64,000 nt of DNA from Paralichthys olivaceus (taxonomy: Eukaryota; Chordata; Actinopteri; Pleuronectiformes; Paralichthyidae): NCBI RefSeq assembly GCF_024713975.1, contig NC_091114.1, positions 11,752,001 to 11,816,000 of the forward strand. Direction: 5' to 3'. The notes under the pieces were generated by a model, which saw nothing but the letters and a program-made list of their open reading frames with translations, had not been told where the DNA came from and did not search any database. Of the stretch, positions 24,086 to 34,900 are shown in pieces. Made by a program: the position numbers and the translations under genes. How positions within the stretch are numbered: position 1 is the first letter of the stretch; every line of letters starts with the position of its first letter.

Positions 24086-24870
24086 ATCCTGGTCTTAATC
24101 TTCTCCTCATGAAGTCCGAGGAGATTCCTTGAGGCCCTGAGAAAACCGGCTACTTCTCCAAATGTCCCTGTGCCGCTCAGGATCCCAACAGCGACATTCT
24201 TTGCACCCCCCCATCAGGCATTGTCTGCATCACCCTGACATGAGTGTGAGTCATGTGAGGAACTCCGGACTGACATTGGCCTCATTTCCTCCTCCTCCTC
24301 CACTAGGACTTGTGGAACCTCTTGGGAGATGATCGTCAGGGCGGTGAGTGTTCGCTCCCTGGGGGGGACGGACATGAAATTAGACAATAGGTTCAAGAAT
24401 GAAGTCGTGTGCTCTTTTTGTGGTGTGGTAAGATGCAAAAGACTGAAAGGGGAAGTATTTTCTGTTTGTGGTTTAATTCTAAAAAAGACAATGGTAGCAT
24501 GATGTCAATTACTCATTTAGTTAGGTAGTAGAAGTAGTAACAGTAATATTGAGCTTTATGCAAATGAACTAGTTCTACACGTTTTTGTCAAATGAGGGAA
24601 CTTGTCTTGTTCTTACTCGTCCTTCACTTTGAAGAAGGGACAGTTTTCTACTTTAACGCCTCAAGTCAGTATCTCTGCAAAGTTTTGCATACTCCGTTCA
24701 TTGTAATCTCTGCCCAAACAATATGCTGTTTATGACATCCTTGATAAATAATCTACTTACTGGTGTGAGTTAAAGAAACAGATGTAGAAGTGCTCTCACA
24801 TATGATTTTTTAATATATATATATATATAACCTGAGTTTGGAACCTCACATTAAGAAAGGTTGTGCAATT
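24086..24870. other. Intergenic, nothing recognised
   Basis: A/T-rich spacer with a (TA)n run near 24812-24828. No supported gene on either strand. Confidence 0.4.
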
Positions 24871-24874
24871 GTGT

Positions 24875-25145
24875 TTTTATCCTTTTAGAAACACAGCCAA
24901 GGTGAAATCTTTTATTTCACATTTACACCTGGAGAAAAATCATCAACGCCCTTATTTCCTCTCAAAACTCCCTTCACAGTCTTACTCAGAAATCAATCCT
25001 TCATCTACAGTTAGTCCAGAATGCTGCTGCTCGGCTTTTAACACAATCCAAAAAGTCTAAGCATCCTGGCACTGGCTGCCGGTTTGTTTTAGGATTGATT
25101 TTAGGTGATTTTAAATACACTGATTTCTATCCTGAATATTTTGAT
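24875..25145 (+). mobile_element. Decayed L2/Maui-type LINE reverse transcriptase fragment
   Basis: One frame reads FRNTAKVKSFISHLHLEK, matching the 'lrnIaKirsFlshadlek' region of L2-clade reverse transcriptases. In a second frame, 25006-25050 reads LQLVQNAAARLLTQS, the near-invariant LQLVQNAAAR motif, and further frame changes follow ('gcactggctgccggt' for LHWLP). Several frameshifts are needed to join them, so this is a fossil fragment. Confidence 0.8.
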
Positions 25146-25404
25146 AACATTTTATTGTAAGGGGAGAAAAATCACAACATGCATGATCTCAAGGCGCTTA
25201 AGATATTAAGGAGGAGAACCTACAAGATGAGAGATTCCACTAAGAATGTGTATTTTGGTGACTCTGGAAGGAAAAACCCCTCTTTGCAAAAACAGATCTC
25301 TAGATCAGGCTCAGCCATCTGCCTCGACCGGTTGGGATGAGTGGGAAAAAGTGGGGGAGAGAGGAAAGGTGGGTGGGAAGGTTACCCCAAAGTTAATCTT
25401 TGTA

Positions 25405-26412
25405 TTAGTAACTTATTAGAACTTTTATATGAGAAAAAGCAAACCTGTAGGAGTCGCACCGTGTTCTGTGGTGGGGGGGTACCCAGCTGCCTCGCACCGT
25501 CCAGCCCAGGACACTCTTCAAGTACCGGGAACAGCAAGGGAACCTGTGGCTCACGTTCTCCAGGAGTTCCTCTTTGCGCAAACCGTAAACAATTGGCGCG
25601 ACGCACTGCGCCAGGCTGAAGAAGGCGAAGGTGACCACTGCGGACAGTTCTCTGGTCCGCGTCAGGATGAGCTCGTGCTTGTGCAGCGTCGTCAGCACGA
25701 AGCTCACGAAGCTGGGGAGGATGTAAACGGCCAGCTGGGTGCCGTGCAGGGCGATGGTCCGACACCCGGCACGGTTGCGCCGATTGAGCACCCCTAACCT
25801 CCGCCCCTCCACCAGTATGCACACATAGCTGTACAGAATCAACATCGTGCACAACCCGATGAACAGCACCTTCTGCAGCACGCCTCTCCTCAGCTGCTCC
25901 GGGCCACACTTCCCGCTGTAGTTGTCCTCTTGGCTCGGCTGGAGGAGCAGGCTGAGGGGGATGACCAGCGCCACCAGCCAGGTGAGCGCACCCAGCAGCC
26001 AGGGCCAGTGCCCCGCGATGCAGGTGGCGGTGTAGCGCATCGGGTGGCACACGGCGCAGTAGCGGTCCAGAGCCATCACCGTGAGCGTCAGGAGGATGCA
26101 GGAGGCGCTGCAGATCAGGATGGTCACCATGAGCAGACAGGCGGTGCGTCCCGGCTGCGCGTCAAGGTGCACCTGATAGTAGAAGACGCTGCTCATGCCC
26201 AGGTGGAGCAGAGCCGACACCAGCAGCTGGAAGACCAGCACGAAGCGCGCTCGAGTCCGGAGCCGCTCCTCCCGCACGATGGTCCAGTTGATGATGAGGT
26301 TGAAGAAGAGGAGAACCGAGAAGGAGACGGTGGACACGTAGAAGCGCACACAGGTGTACTCCCTCCCCGGTGCTGCTGCTGCTGTTGTCTCCGCGGTGCT
26401 GTTCACTGACAT
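25405..26412 (-). CDS. Rhodopsin-class GPCR, odorant receptor 131-2/GPR148-like
   Basis: Intact single exon of 335 aa. Seven hydrophobic segments are visible near residues 23-46, 54-80, 92-115, 134-157, 178-201, 217-242 and 256-279. N-glycosylation sites occur at N4 and N42. Class A marks: Cys92 with Cys169 as the likely disulfide, DRYCAV (116-121) with CHPMRY after it, and PIVYGLR (273-279) in place of NPxxY. LHGTQLAVYILPSF in TM6 and the PIVYG ending fit the fish or131-2 family and also mammalian GPR148, which share these features; I cannot choose between them. Ligand unknown. The coding part is much richer in G+C than its flanks, and the two antisense open frames over it are by-products. 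The start is the first in-frame ATG and gives a short extracellular N-terminus typical of this group. Confidence 0.85.
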   Translation of the reverse strand: MSVNSTAETTAAAAPGREYTCVRFYVSTVSFSVLLFFNLIINWTIVREERLRTRARFVLVFQLLVSALLHLGMSSVFYYQVHLDAQPGRTACLLMVTILICSASCILLTLTVMALDRYCAVCHPMRYTATCIAGHWPWLLGALTWLVALVIPLSLLLQPSQEDNYSGKCGPEQLRRGVLQKVLFIGLCTMLILYSYVCILVEGRRLGVLNRRNRAGCRTIALHGTQLAVYILPSFVSFVLTTLHKHELILTRTRELSAVVTFAFFSLAQCVAPIVYGLRKEELLENVSHRFPCCSRYLKSVLGWTVRGSWVPPHHRTRCDSYRFAFSHIKVLISY

Positions 26413-26559
26413 GATCCCTCAGGTGGGGCAGGCTGGACTGATGATGATGAAGATGATGGTGATGATGATGAAGATGATGGGAAAGAGAGCTTATACCCTG
26501 CATGATCCTCTCTCGTTGCTCTCTCACTGAAGACTGAGTCAGAAACACCGCTGCTCAAG

Positions 26560-26702
26560 TTTCCTCCCCTCTCTCTCTCTCTCTCCTCTCCCTCGCTCTC
26601 TTTCTGTCTCTAATTTTCTCTCTCTCTCTCTCTCCTCCTCCTATCTCTCTCTCTGTCTACCTCTTTCTGTCTCTAATTTTCTCTCTCTCTCTCTCTCTCT
26701 CG
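26560..26702. repeat. (CT)n low-complexity tract
   Basis: About 140 bp of CT-rich sequence with pure (CT)n runs, just 5' of the GPCR gene on its minus-strand upstream side. Confidence 0.95.
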
Positions 26703-26714
26703 ATGTAAATACAG

Positions 26715-27215
26715 TAGGTCATTCTCTATGAGATAAACAATATAAAATAAAACATAATACACGAAATAATGCATAATACATGTAATAATACATGTAATAC
26801 ATGAAATGATAAATAATATATGTAACAAGACATAATACGTGAAACAATGCATAATATGTGTAAAAATACATTAAACAACACATAATTAGGAAACAATGTA
26901 TAACATATATAATAATACATAATATGTGTAATAATACATGAAATAATACATAATACATGAAATAATACATGAAACAATGTATAACATATGTAATAATACA
27001 TAAGATATGTGATAATAAATGAAATAATACACAATATGTGTAATAATACATTAAACAACACATAATATATGAAACAATGTATAACATATATAATAATAAA
27101 TAATATGTGTAATAATACATGAAATAATACATGAAACAATGTATAACATATGTAATAATACATAAGATATGTGATAATAAATGAAATAATACACAATATA
27201 TGTAATAATAATAAT
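26715..27215. repeat. A/T-rich tandem repeat (minisatellite-like)
   Basis: Built from short variants of 'aataatacatgaaacaatg' and 'tataacatatgtaataatac', with a higher-order unit: 26965-27050 recurs almost unchanged at 27118-27205. Two overlapping minus-strand frames (185 and 156 codons of Tyr/Ile/Cys/His) are open only because the repeat lacks stops on that strand; they are not genes. Confidence 0.85.
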
Positions 27216-27491
27216 TCTTGCTCAATTTAACATTAGATCTATTTCCGTTTTTTATGTGAGCCCATTGCACCATCACGCGGTCAAAATAGGTAACACAAGT
27301 TCAAGTCCATGTGTACACTATTCTATTCTCTTCTCTTCTCTGCACCACTTGACACAACTCCATCATATTATTTTCTAGTGTGAAAAGTCTGACAGTGACT
27401 GAATACAGCATCAACTAGTTAGTAGTAGAAGTTGAAGTATTTTTATACCTAAACTAAAATAGAAATCCCTGGTACTGAAAGTAACCTTGTT

Positions 27492-27495
<4 letters not shown>

Positions 27496-27528
<33 letters not shown>
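27496..27528. repeat. (TTC)n microsatellite
   Basis: About eleven copies of CTT/TTC in the spacer between the GPCR and plac8-like genes. Confidence 0.95.
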
Positions 27529-27530
<2 letters not shown>

Positions 27531-27547
27531 ACCTGTTGAACACTTTC

Positions 27548-27632
27548 CTCTGATGTGTTTTATTCTAATATCATGAATAAAACACATCAGAGAGAGACAG
27601 TGTTGTTCAGACTGAACAACACTGTCTCTCTC
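27548..27632. repeat. Two abutting palindromes
   Basis: Palindrome 1 has 18-bp perfect arms, 27548-27565 and 27575-27592, with a 9-nt loop. Palindrome 2 has 21-bp perfect arms, 27590-27610 and 27612-27632, around a single unpaired base at 27611. They share 27590-27592. Neither arm pair resembles the nearby element families. Confidence 0.95.
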
Positions 27633-27677
27633 GTTTTCTCAGGAAATAGAAACTAAAATTTTCACATGCACGCACAC

Positions 27678-27680
27678 GTG

Positions 27681-27711
<31 letters not shown>

Positions 27712-27712
27712 A
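27678..27712. repeat. (CA)n microsatellite
   Basis: Short CA run directly before the presumed plac8-like first exon. Confidence 0.9.
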
Positions 27713-27719
27713 CACCCAC

Positions 27720-27797
27720 GCACAGCAGTGAACTGCTCAGCAGCTCCTCGCACCTTGACAGATTTTACTTCTTCAGTCACGCAGTCAGACCCAAAGG
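27720..27797 (+). other. Possible non-coding first exon of plac8-like gene
   Basis: A stretch ending in ACCCAAAG followed by the strong donor GTAAGAGT, with no ATG-led frame. The coding exon downstream starts at an acceptor (cctccag, ending 28917) only two bases before its ATG, so an upstream non-coding exon is required. This is the best candidate; its 5' end is not visible. Confidence 0.4.
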
Positions 27798-28919
27798 TAA
27801 GAGTGAGTTTGTTCCATCAGTCTTGGTCAGACTTTGCTTGATTCGGATCCTGCAGTGAACTTGTTGAAAAGTCTCACCGGAGAATCGCGGTTTTTTTCTT
27901 TCCTTCCACTGGTGGAAAGTTTTGGTGACCGCACCAGAGAGTGAGGGTCACTCACAGTTCTTGTTTAAAAGTTTAGAGTAAAGTCTGAACTGTCAATTAG
28001 CTGCATTCTGAGCTGTTTCCTCTTTTCTTCGACCTCATGTGATTTATTCACACTTTGCTTCCTCTGTGGACTATTAACGTTGCTTTTTAAAAAACTTCAT
28101 GATAGTTAATATGACTGAACCAACATTTAATCAAACTGTTAATGTGAATCAGGGCCAATGATCTGATTTAGTGGATGAACATTAACATTTTAATATCATG
28201 AGATTTCTTTGATTTATATCAAAACTAACGAGTGTGTGAGCAAACAAGATGAATGCATGAGACAACCCGTGTTAAAAACAACTTATATCAAAACCTGTCT
28301 TTTTAGCTACAACATGTGGCTTTAGCTAAGTTAGCTAGAGCTAGCTAGAGCTGCAGCTCCGAGATAGCCACAGTTGAAGCCCTGAATTAGCTAAACTAGC
28401 CAAAAGCTGTAGCTCTAAATTAGCTTAGATAGCTTTGCTCAGGATGTTTATATGATATCTGTGTTTTAATGTAGTGTTATTTCCTGGGACCAAACCCCTC
28501 CACCAAGTGATGTGGTAAACCATCAGTGGATCCTGAATACAAGCTAAAAAAAAGAGTAAAAGATTGAGAGAAGTTTAAAGAAGGGAAACGTCAAACAGCA
28601 GGCAAAGTTAAACTTTTCCCACACTTATAAAAATGTGATTCATATCAAATCTTGCAACATGTTGCTATAACCGCATCCACTCATCTGTGCAGGATCTGCA
28701 AGATATCGCACAGTTTAGGAGCAGCACATTCAAACCACTCTGGTTTTTTGCTTTAACGCGTCAGCACAGGAAGAAGTAGTCACGGACACCAAGTATTTGG
28801 TTTGATATATGGTTTTCTTTGTTATTGACCTGAATGAGAAAACACTGAGATTATTTTTATACTGTGACAAACCAGTCCCCATTCCCACTTTCTGAATTCC
28901 TATCTTGTATCCTCCAGCC

Positions 28920-30653
28920 ATGGCCAACTATAGCCAGGTCCCGACCATCTACCAGCAGCCTGGGACCGCCTACAACCAGCCAGCGCCCGCCTACAACCAG
29001 CCACCGCCCGCCTACGGGCAGCCACCGGCCATCTACAACCAGCCCATGCCCATCAGCTCACCCCAGGTTGTGACAGTGACCACCACCAACGCCCAGAGCC
29101 ATAGCACATGGAGCTCCGGCCTCTGCGATTGCTGCGCTGACATGGGCACCTGTAAGCACCGTCCCCTGCGTCTTCTACGTGCTTTGCTCCTCTTTTTCGT
29201 GCTGAGATATTTATACTCTTCCAGTTTAACATCCGTTGCATGTGTTATAAACGCCATTGGCGCGCGCCCACTCGCTCGCTGTGAGTTTTCCAGATATGTA
29301 ACACACAAAACTTAATGCCAAGTCAAATGTGATGAATTCTTTTCTGTCTGCTGCAGGTTGCTGTGGGCTGTGGTGTTTCCCCTGCATGCAGTGTCAGACA
29401 GCCAGTATGAACGGCTGGTGCTGCCTTATGCCACTCCTGGACTGCTGCTGTGTGGTGTCCTGCTTACTCCGCTCCTCCATTAGAGAGCGCAACGGCATCC
29501 CTGTAAGGCTGGTTTGAACGAGGGGGGCATTGATGAGGGGAGTGGGTGAGAATGTCAGAGTGTTGTTCTGTGGTCGGTTATGAGATGTGAAGCCGGGAGA
29601 GTCGACGGAACAGCGTGAGATCTTTTTAGTCCAGTTTTTGGGATTATCTTTACACAGTTTTCTGTTCCTCTGTATTTCCAAGAAATGTCTCATGTCTCAC
29701 TTCTGGATTAAGCAGTTCCAGTTCACAGCATGAATTTTGTCCACCTTAACTCTCAAGTTTGACTTGTTTGAAATGTCTGGTCTCGCCCCAGACGCTAATG
29801 TGAGAATCACACATTTGTTTTTTTTTTAGTATCAGTTCAACTAAATTTGGAACTTTTTTTTTTTTCACTCACCTCAGGCCCGATAGATGGGAGTGAGAAA
29901 AACAATTATATCATAGATGATAGAATCTTGATTTCTGTTGAACGTTGAGTTTTAGGGTTTTTATTCCTGGAAATTTGGGTTAAAAATCGTAGTTTAACAT
30001 CTGTAGTTCAGTAATACAAAATTAGGGACTTTTATGTACTTGACATCCAGTAAAGGCTGTTTTTGCAGGTCTTTATGGACTAGCACTGAGTTTCATATCA
30101 TTCATTTCCTCAATCGTCTCTCTATCAGATAACTGCACAGTTTGCATCTGTCAAGAGGAACTGTGAGCTTTCTGAATTTGGAAATAACAAGAGATAAAAA
30201 AAAAACCCTACATCCACCACATAATTTTAAACAAACCTGACTCCCTTTATTATTTAACTAAAAACACAACTCCCTGAGATCTTATTTGAAATGTGATCAA
30301 TAGCTGCTAGGATTCAAATTCAGAGCATTCAAACATTGTTTTTGCAATGTTTGAATTACGTAGTCATGGTTTGACAAAAACAAATATTAATTTACCCCAT
30401 CGCTCAAACAGCCTTGAACTGAAGCCTAAATACACACAGCAACTGAGGGCTGGTTAGAAACAAATGTTCATTTGCCCAGATTCATCCCCTCTGTCTTTCT
30501 TTCCTCCTGCAGGGTTCTTGCTGCGACGACTGCTGCAAACTCTCCTGGTGTTACGTGTGCGTCTGGTGCCAGATGAACCGAGAGCTGAAGGTCAGGGAGG
30601 GCCGGGCAGCCAGCTCCTCCACAGTGGTCACCACGCAGGTCATCAATGTATAG
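28920..30653 (+). CDS. PLAC8/cornifelin-family cysteine-rich protein
   Basis: Three coding exons, 28920-29151, 29357-29502 and 30513-30653, join to 519 bp (172 aa). Residues 1-50 are a Tyr/Pro/Gln-rich tail with four near-repeats of the form AYNQPxPAY, giving way to [12 protein letters not shown]. The rest is the PLAC8 domain: [24 protein letters not shown], then [38 protein letters not shown] and a final [15 protein letters not shown]. The CC/CxxC order, the R-x-x-I/Y-R-x-R-x-G-I-P motif and the closing C-x-x-C-Q-x-x-R-E-L are family marks. Members are small proteins linked to membranes and to leukocyte, epidermal or ion-handling roles; the function of this one is not readable from sequence. 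Fish carry several PLAC8-like/ponzr copies, so no symbol is given. ATG context (CCAGCCATGG) is strong. An AATAAA follows at 30911. Confidence 0.92.
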
Positions 30654-31932
30654 GGGGTTAATAAAACACCAGGTCACAATAACGGCATGTTCCTTTTTCT
30701 AGTTGTAGTTGCAATGTTCTGCTGTCAGTGTTAGTTGGAAGACGTAGATGTAGCCGACAGATTCACGGTTGTTTTTCGGCAGATGTTTCAAAGTGGACCG
30801 TTGTGACTGACCATGTTATATCATGTGATAATGAACCATATCCCTCCTGTCCTTCACGCTCTTTGCTGTTACATTGTATAACTTGTGTTAAAAGCAAAAT
30901 AATGTTCTCTAATAAACCTTTCTTTATTGGCATCACATCGTTGTCACAACAAAATCACTTTATTCTCTCAGACAGCTAAAAACCAGACTTCACTTCTGTA
31001 TTTATTCATGATGTTGAAACTGAACATGTTCGATACACAAATAGCTTTTGCTGGAACAGGAAACTGCGTAGATTGATGTGACCAACAAGAACAAGTCTAG
31101 GAGGGGTTGGAGAGAGAAACTTAACACACAATATGTAAAAGAGCCACAGGTGCAGGAAGTGGCAGTTCTGATGCATGCTTCAAAGCCTCCACATTATTAA
31201 GCAGCCATGGATGTTTGATGAGTTTAGATATAAGGGTAACGCACACTTGACACATTTGTTTTAAAGGTAAAACATTTCAAACTGAATTGGATACAAAGCC
31301 AATGAAAGAGAAAACACACTGAGGCATCACACACACAACAGAAGTCAATGCACTTCAGTAATGAATCCAAAACGAGCTGAGGTTTAAAAGAGGTTGTGTT
31401 GTCAGCTCTTTTCCTGCAGAGGGCAGTGTTGGAGCTGGATAATAAACTGGTGCAGCTTTGGTTTATTTGAACTGAGGCTGAATCACAAAGCTGTTTCAAA
31501 AAACATGTCTGCTGCTTCTTTGATTCACACACATTTTTGCTTTATAACTAACTTCATACAGTTTAAATGTTTAGTCATTAACATTTCATTTCTCACTGTT
31601 CAAGACTATTTCACACTTCCGCTCTTATCTACATTTTTGTTGTGCGCTGTTGAGAATATTTAGCAATAGATTTTATAACAGGAAGTTATCAGTAACCTCT
31701 GCTGACATTAACACATTTGCAGGAAGTAAAGTGCAACTGTGGGAATGGATTATTATCACGTGCCAGCTCTCGTCACTGTCAGTGGGCTTTACGCATACAG
31801 GAAGCTGGGTTTTCCTCTTTTGTGCATCTGCAGCAGAAGAGAGGAAGTTTTGTGTTTGTCTGTGACTGTGTGTTCACACGCTGCGTGTCCAGAGCTCAGC
31901 CTACACTCGGAGGACGAGACCTCTGAGCTCTG
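30654..31932 (+). other. plac8-like 3' UTR and abr-like upstream region
   Basis: The plac8-like transcript probably ends shortly after AATAAA at 30911-30916. From there to 31932 is spacer plus the presumed promoter and 5' UTR of the abr-like gene. The last 260 bp contain an E-box CACGTG (31757-31762) and GAGGAAGT (31842-31849), an ETS-type core; these are short motifs and weak evidence. Confidence 0.35.
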
Positions 31933-34900
31933 ATGGACATCTACGAGGAGGCCGTGTTCTATCTACGGGAAAAACATGTACCAGGTGAGGGACATTGTGT
32001 TTTGGGATGTGAGGGAAAATATGATTTAAAAAGCATTTAGTTTTTCTTTGGGGAAACCACAACACATCCCACATCAAACTGAGAGTAAGAACATTTGCTG
32101 TTATGTACACCAGAACTTTTATTGCTATTGCTAGGTTGTTTTTTAAAAAAGTTGAACCCATATTTGTCAAAGACAGTTTTTTTTTGTCCTTTGCAGCAAC
32201 AACTAATTTGCACATATTTAAAAGAGGAAGCAGAGATGTGTTGTTTTCGATCACTCATGTGTTTGTGTGCTGCAGTGGAGATTGGGGTCCTGGAGGAGGA
32301 TGTGCCCCTGGAGGAGACAATGTCTCCTCTTCATACAGAAAGTATGGACTTCCCCGCCATCTCTGTGAGTTCACATTTCTTTCCATTTCAAAAAAGTTCT
32401 GCGTCGCTCTGTCTCTCTGTAGTTCCTCTAATTCTCTAAGGGACAGTTCAGTCCTTCAGCAAACCTTGTTTTCACGATGCCGGTGGGAAAACTCAGAGGC
32501 AGCCAAGGCCACTCTGTGTTTGGTTTGAGATGCAAAGGAAGATGCATCCTAAAACATTTCAATACTGTACAATAGCTATTCCAGGTCCTCTGTTTATGCA
32601 TAAGATTTACAAAAGAAATATTAAAAGATCTTCCACCTCTTGACTATGAATGTACCTGTATTTTATTGACTGATTTCATAACTTTTTTAAACAGTTTAAA
32701 AAAAAAGAGAACTAAGAAAAGGAATACAGTAAGCCTTTGTGTTTGTTTATATTTTGTTTGGCTTTGCTTCCTCATTCGTTCCCTCCGACTCAAACAGGAG
32801 AAACGTGTCACTCTCGGTTGTACACAAATGAAACCTTTCACTAGTCAAAAAAAAAAAAAAATCCATTTGCATAAAGTTAGAAAAAATGGTGGAGTGTCAG
32901 GATGAGTACGGCAAAAATTGTCTTGATGTTGAATCTGATTCAGGCGTCGATCAGCCCAGAGGAACTGTTGGAGAGGAGGCTCGTGGTCCTGAAAGGCATC
33001 GTGGAGAGTGAGGAGGTTTATCTGAGCGAGCTGGAGGCCCTGCTCATGGTAACACACACACAAACACACAAAAATGAACCAACACCGATATCTATTTCTA
33101 TATATACACATCTATATCCACATTTCCATATCTATATATACATCTAATTGTTGTTGCGTCGCCTGCAGTCACTCTTGATTCATTTCACCTCTTCATGGAT
33201 GTAAATTTTGACTTTGCATCAACACACAGGAGCTCATTTTGTACGTATTCACTGGGTTTGAGCAGCAGTCACATGCACATTGCTGTGCCTGTGGTCAGAG
33301 TCAATGTCATTTGCAGTATTCAACATATTTGTCGTTCAGCTTCCTTGTTTGAGCCTTAAATCAATTGTTCTCCATTGGAAATGTAATTCCCCCATTATTT
33401 TCTACATCTAATATGATGTAACAGTAAGCACCAGTCAGCTTAGCTCAGCATAAAGAATGTTTACAAGGGGAAACAGTACAGTGTTTCATTATTTTCTACC
33501 TAATACTTGATTAAGTTTGACACGTCTTTAAATTAAATCCATAGCATTTAATATGTTCGTAACTGAAAGCAGAAAAATGTGTTCAGGTATGGGCAGAGTC
33601 TTGATAAAAGTAGAGATACACTGTATTTGCAGGAAGTGCTTGGTCAGTTTTTTTTTGTGCTACTAATAGCAACGTTAACCCCAATTTCCTCATTCTCTGT
33701 GACTCATACAGTCAAACTGAATCTAAACACTGATGCTGGGTCTGCTAGTGCTGCGTTGGTTGCAGCTCATCAGAATGCAAACGTTTTGTGGTTTTTATTT
33801 GTCATGAAAAAGTATTTTCTATTTTCTTGTTTTGATTCAGCAGCAGCGTGAGTACATGTGTCAAAGATAAAATAGGGAAATAAATGCACGCTATAGCTCA
33901 AATGAGTCCTTTCATGCTCATATCACCACGGCCTCTGTCTGTTTTCTCTTGGCCTTCAGCCTTTTTGCTTTTGCAGCTCAGTTGTTTAACTCTTTTGAAA
34001 ATGTTTGATTCTAGCCCATGAAGGCTCTACGGGCCTCGGCTGGGACGTCCAAGCCGGTTCTGTCCAGTCAGCAAGTCCAGACAGTTTTCTACCAGGTGCC
34101 CGAGATCAGAGACATGCACCAAAGTTTCTACTCCGGTCTGAAGGCCCGGCTGAGCGCTCACTGCCACACAGATCTGGATGAGCAGAGAGAGAGGAGCCAC
34201 GAGGGCTCTGGGCTGACGGTGGGGGACCTGTTCCTGAAAATGGTGAGATTTCTATTGGTTTTAGTGTTTGTGTGGCTTTGAATGAAACATCCTAACACAG
34301 TTTGAACAAAGTGCAGCAATTTGCAGCTAAAGATTCAGATACTTTCCTCTGGAGTTGATGGAGATTGGAGCCAACGAGCAAAGTTCATAAGCAATTTACA
34401 GATTCATGAAACTGCTGAAGTTCGATGCGCAGCCGTTGTTATGTCATGAGTCTCACCTGCTCGTTCCTAACGGCTCCTATTGGACTCACCTGGTTTCTGG
34501 GCTTCGTCCTGATGGAAACTCATAAAACACCTGAGCACAGACAACACTCTTGATAGATCTTCTTCTTAACTTGAGTTCAGTGCAAATGTCTGTCGAGAAG
34601 CGAGACGATCGTGGAAACATGGGTTTTTTTGTTGAGCAAATCCTCAGACAGAAGTTGTCCTTTATTCCTCAGTGGTTTTTTCTGTCTAATTGAACTCAGG
34701 CAGCAACTAAACCTGTGAGTGTAAGGAGACAATCATGAGATTCAGTGTGAGCACATGTTTAATATTTAGAGGAAATTAATACATTTATTTCAGCTGTTCA
34801 AACATCCATTTATCAAGTTAATATTATTATTAATTCTGTCATGATGCTACGTTTCTTTATCTTTTTGATGGTAAATAGATATCTCATCATATCTGTGGTT

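Noticed and set aside
25930-26409. Plus-strand frame of 159 codons opposite the GPCR
   Set aside because: By-product of high G+C in the receptor gene; low-complexity Glu/Gly/Ala/His translation.
26719-27276. Minus-strand open frames of 185 and 156 codons rich in Tyr, Ile, Cys and His
   Set aside because: They lie in an A/T tandem repeat; the translation is itself a short repeat with no domain.
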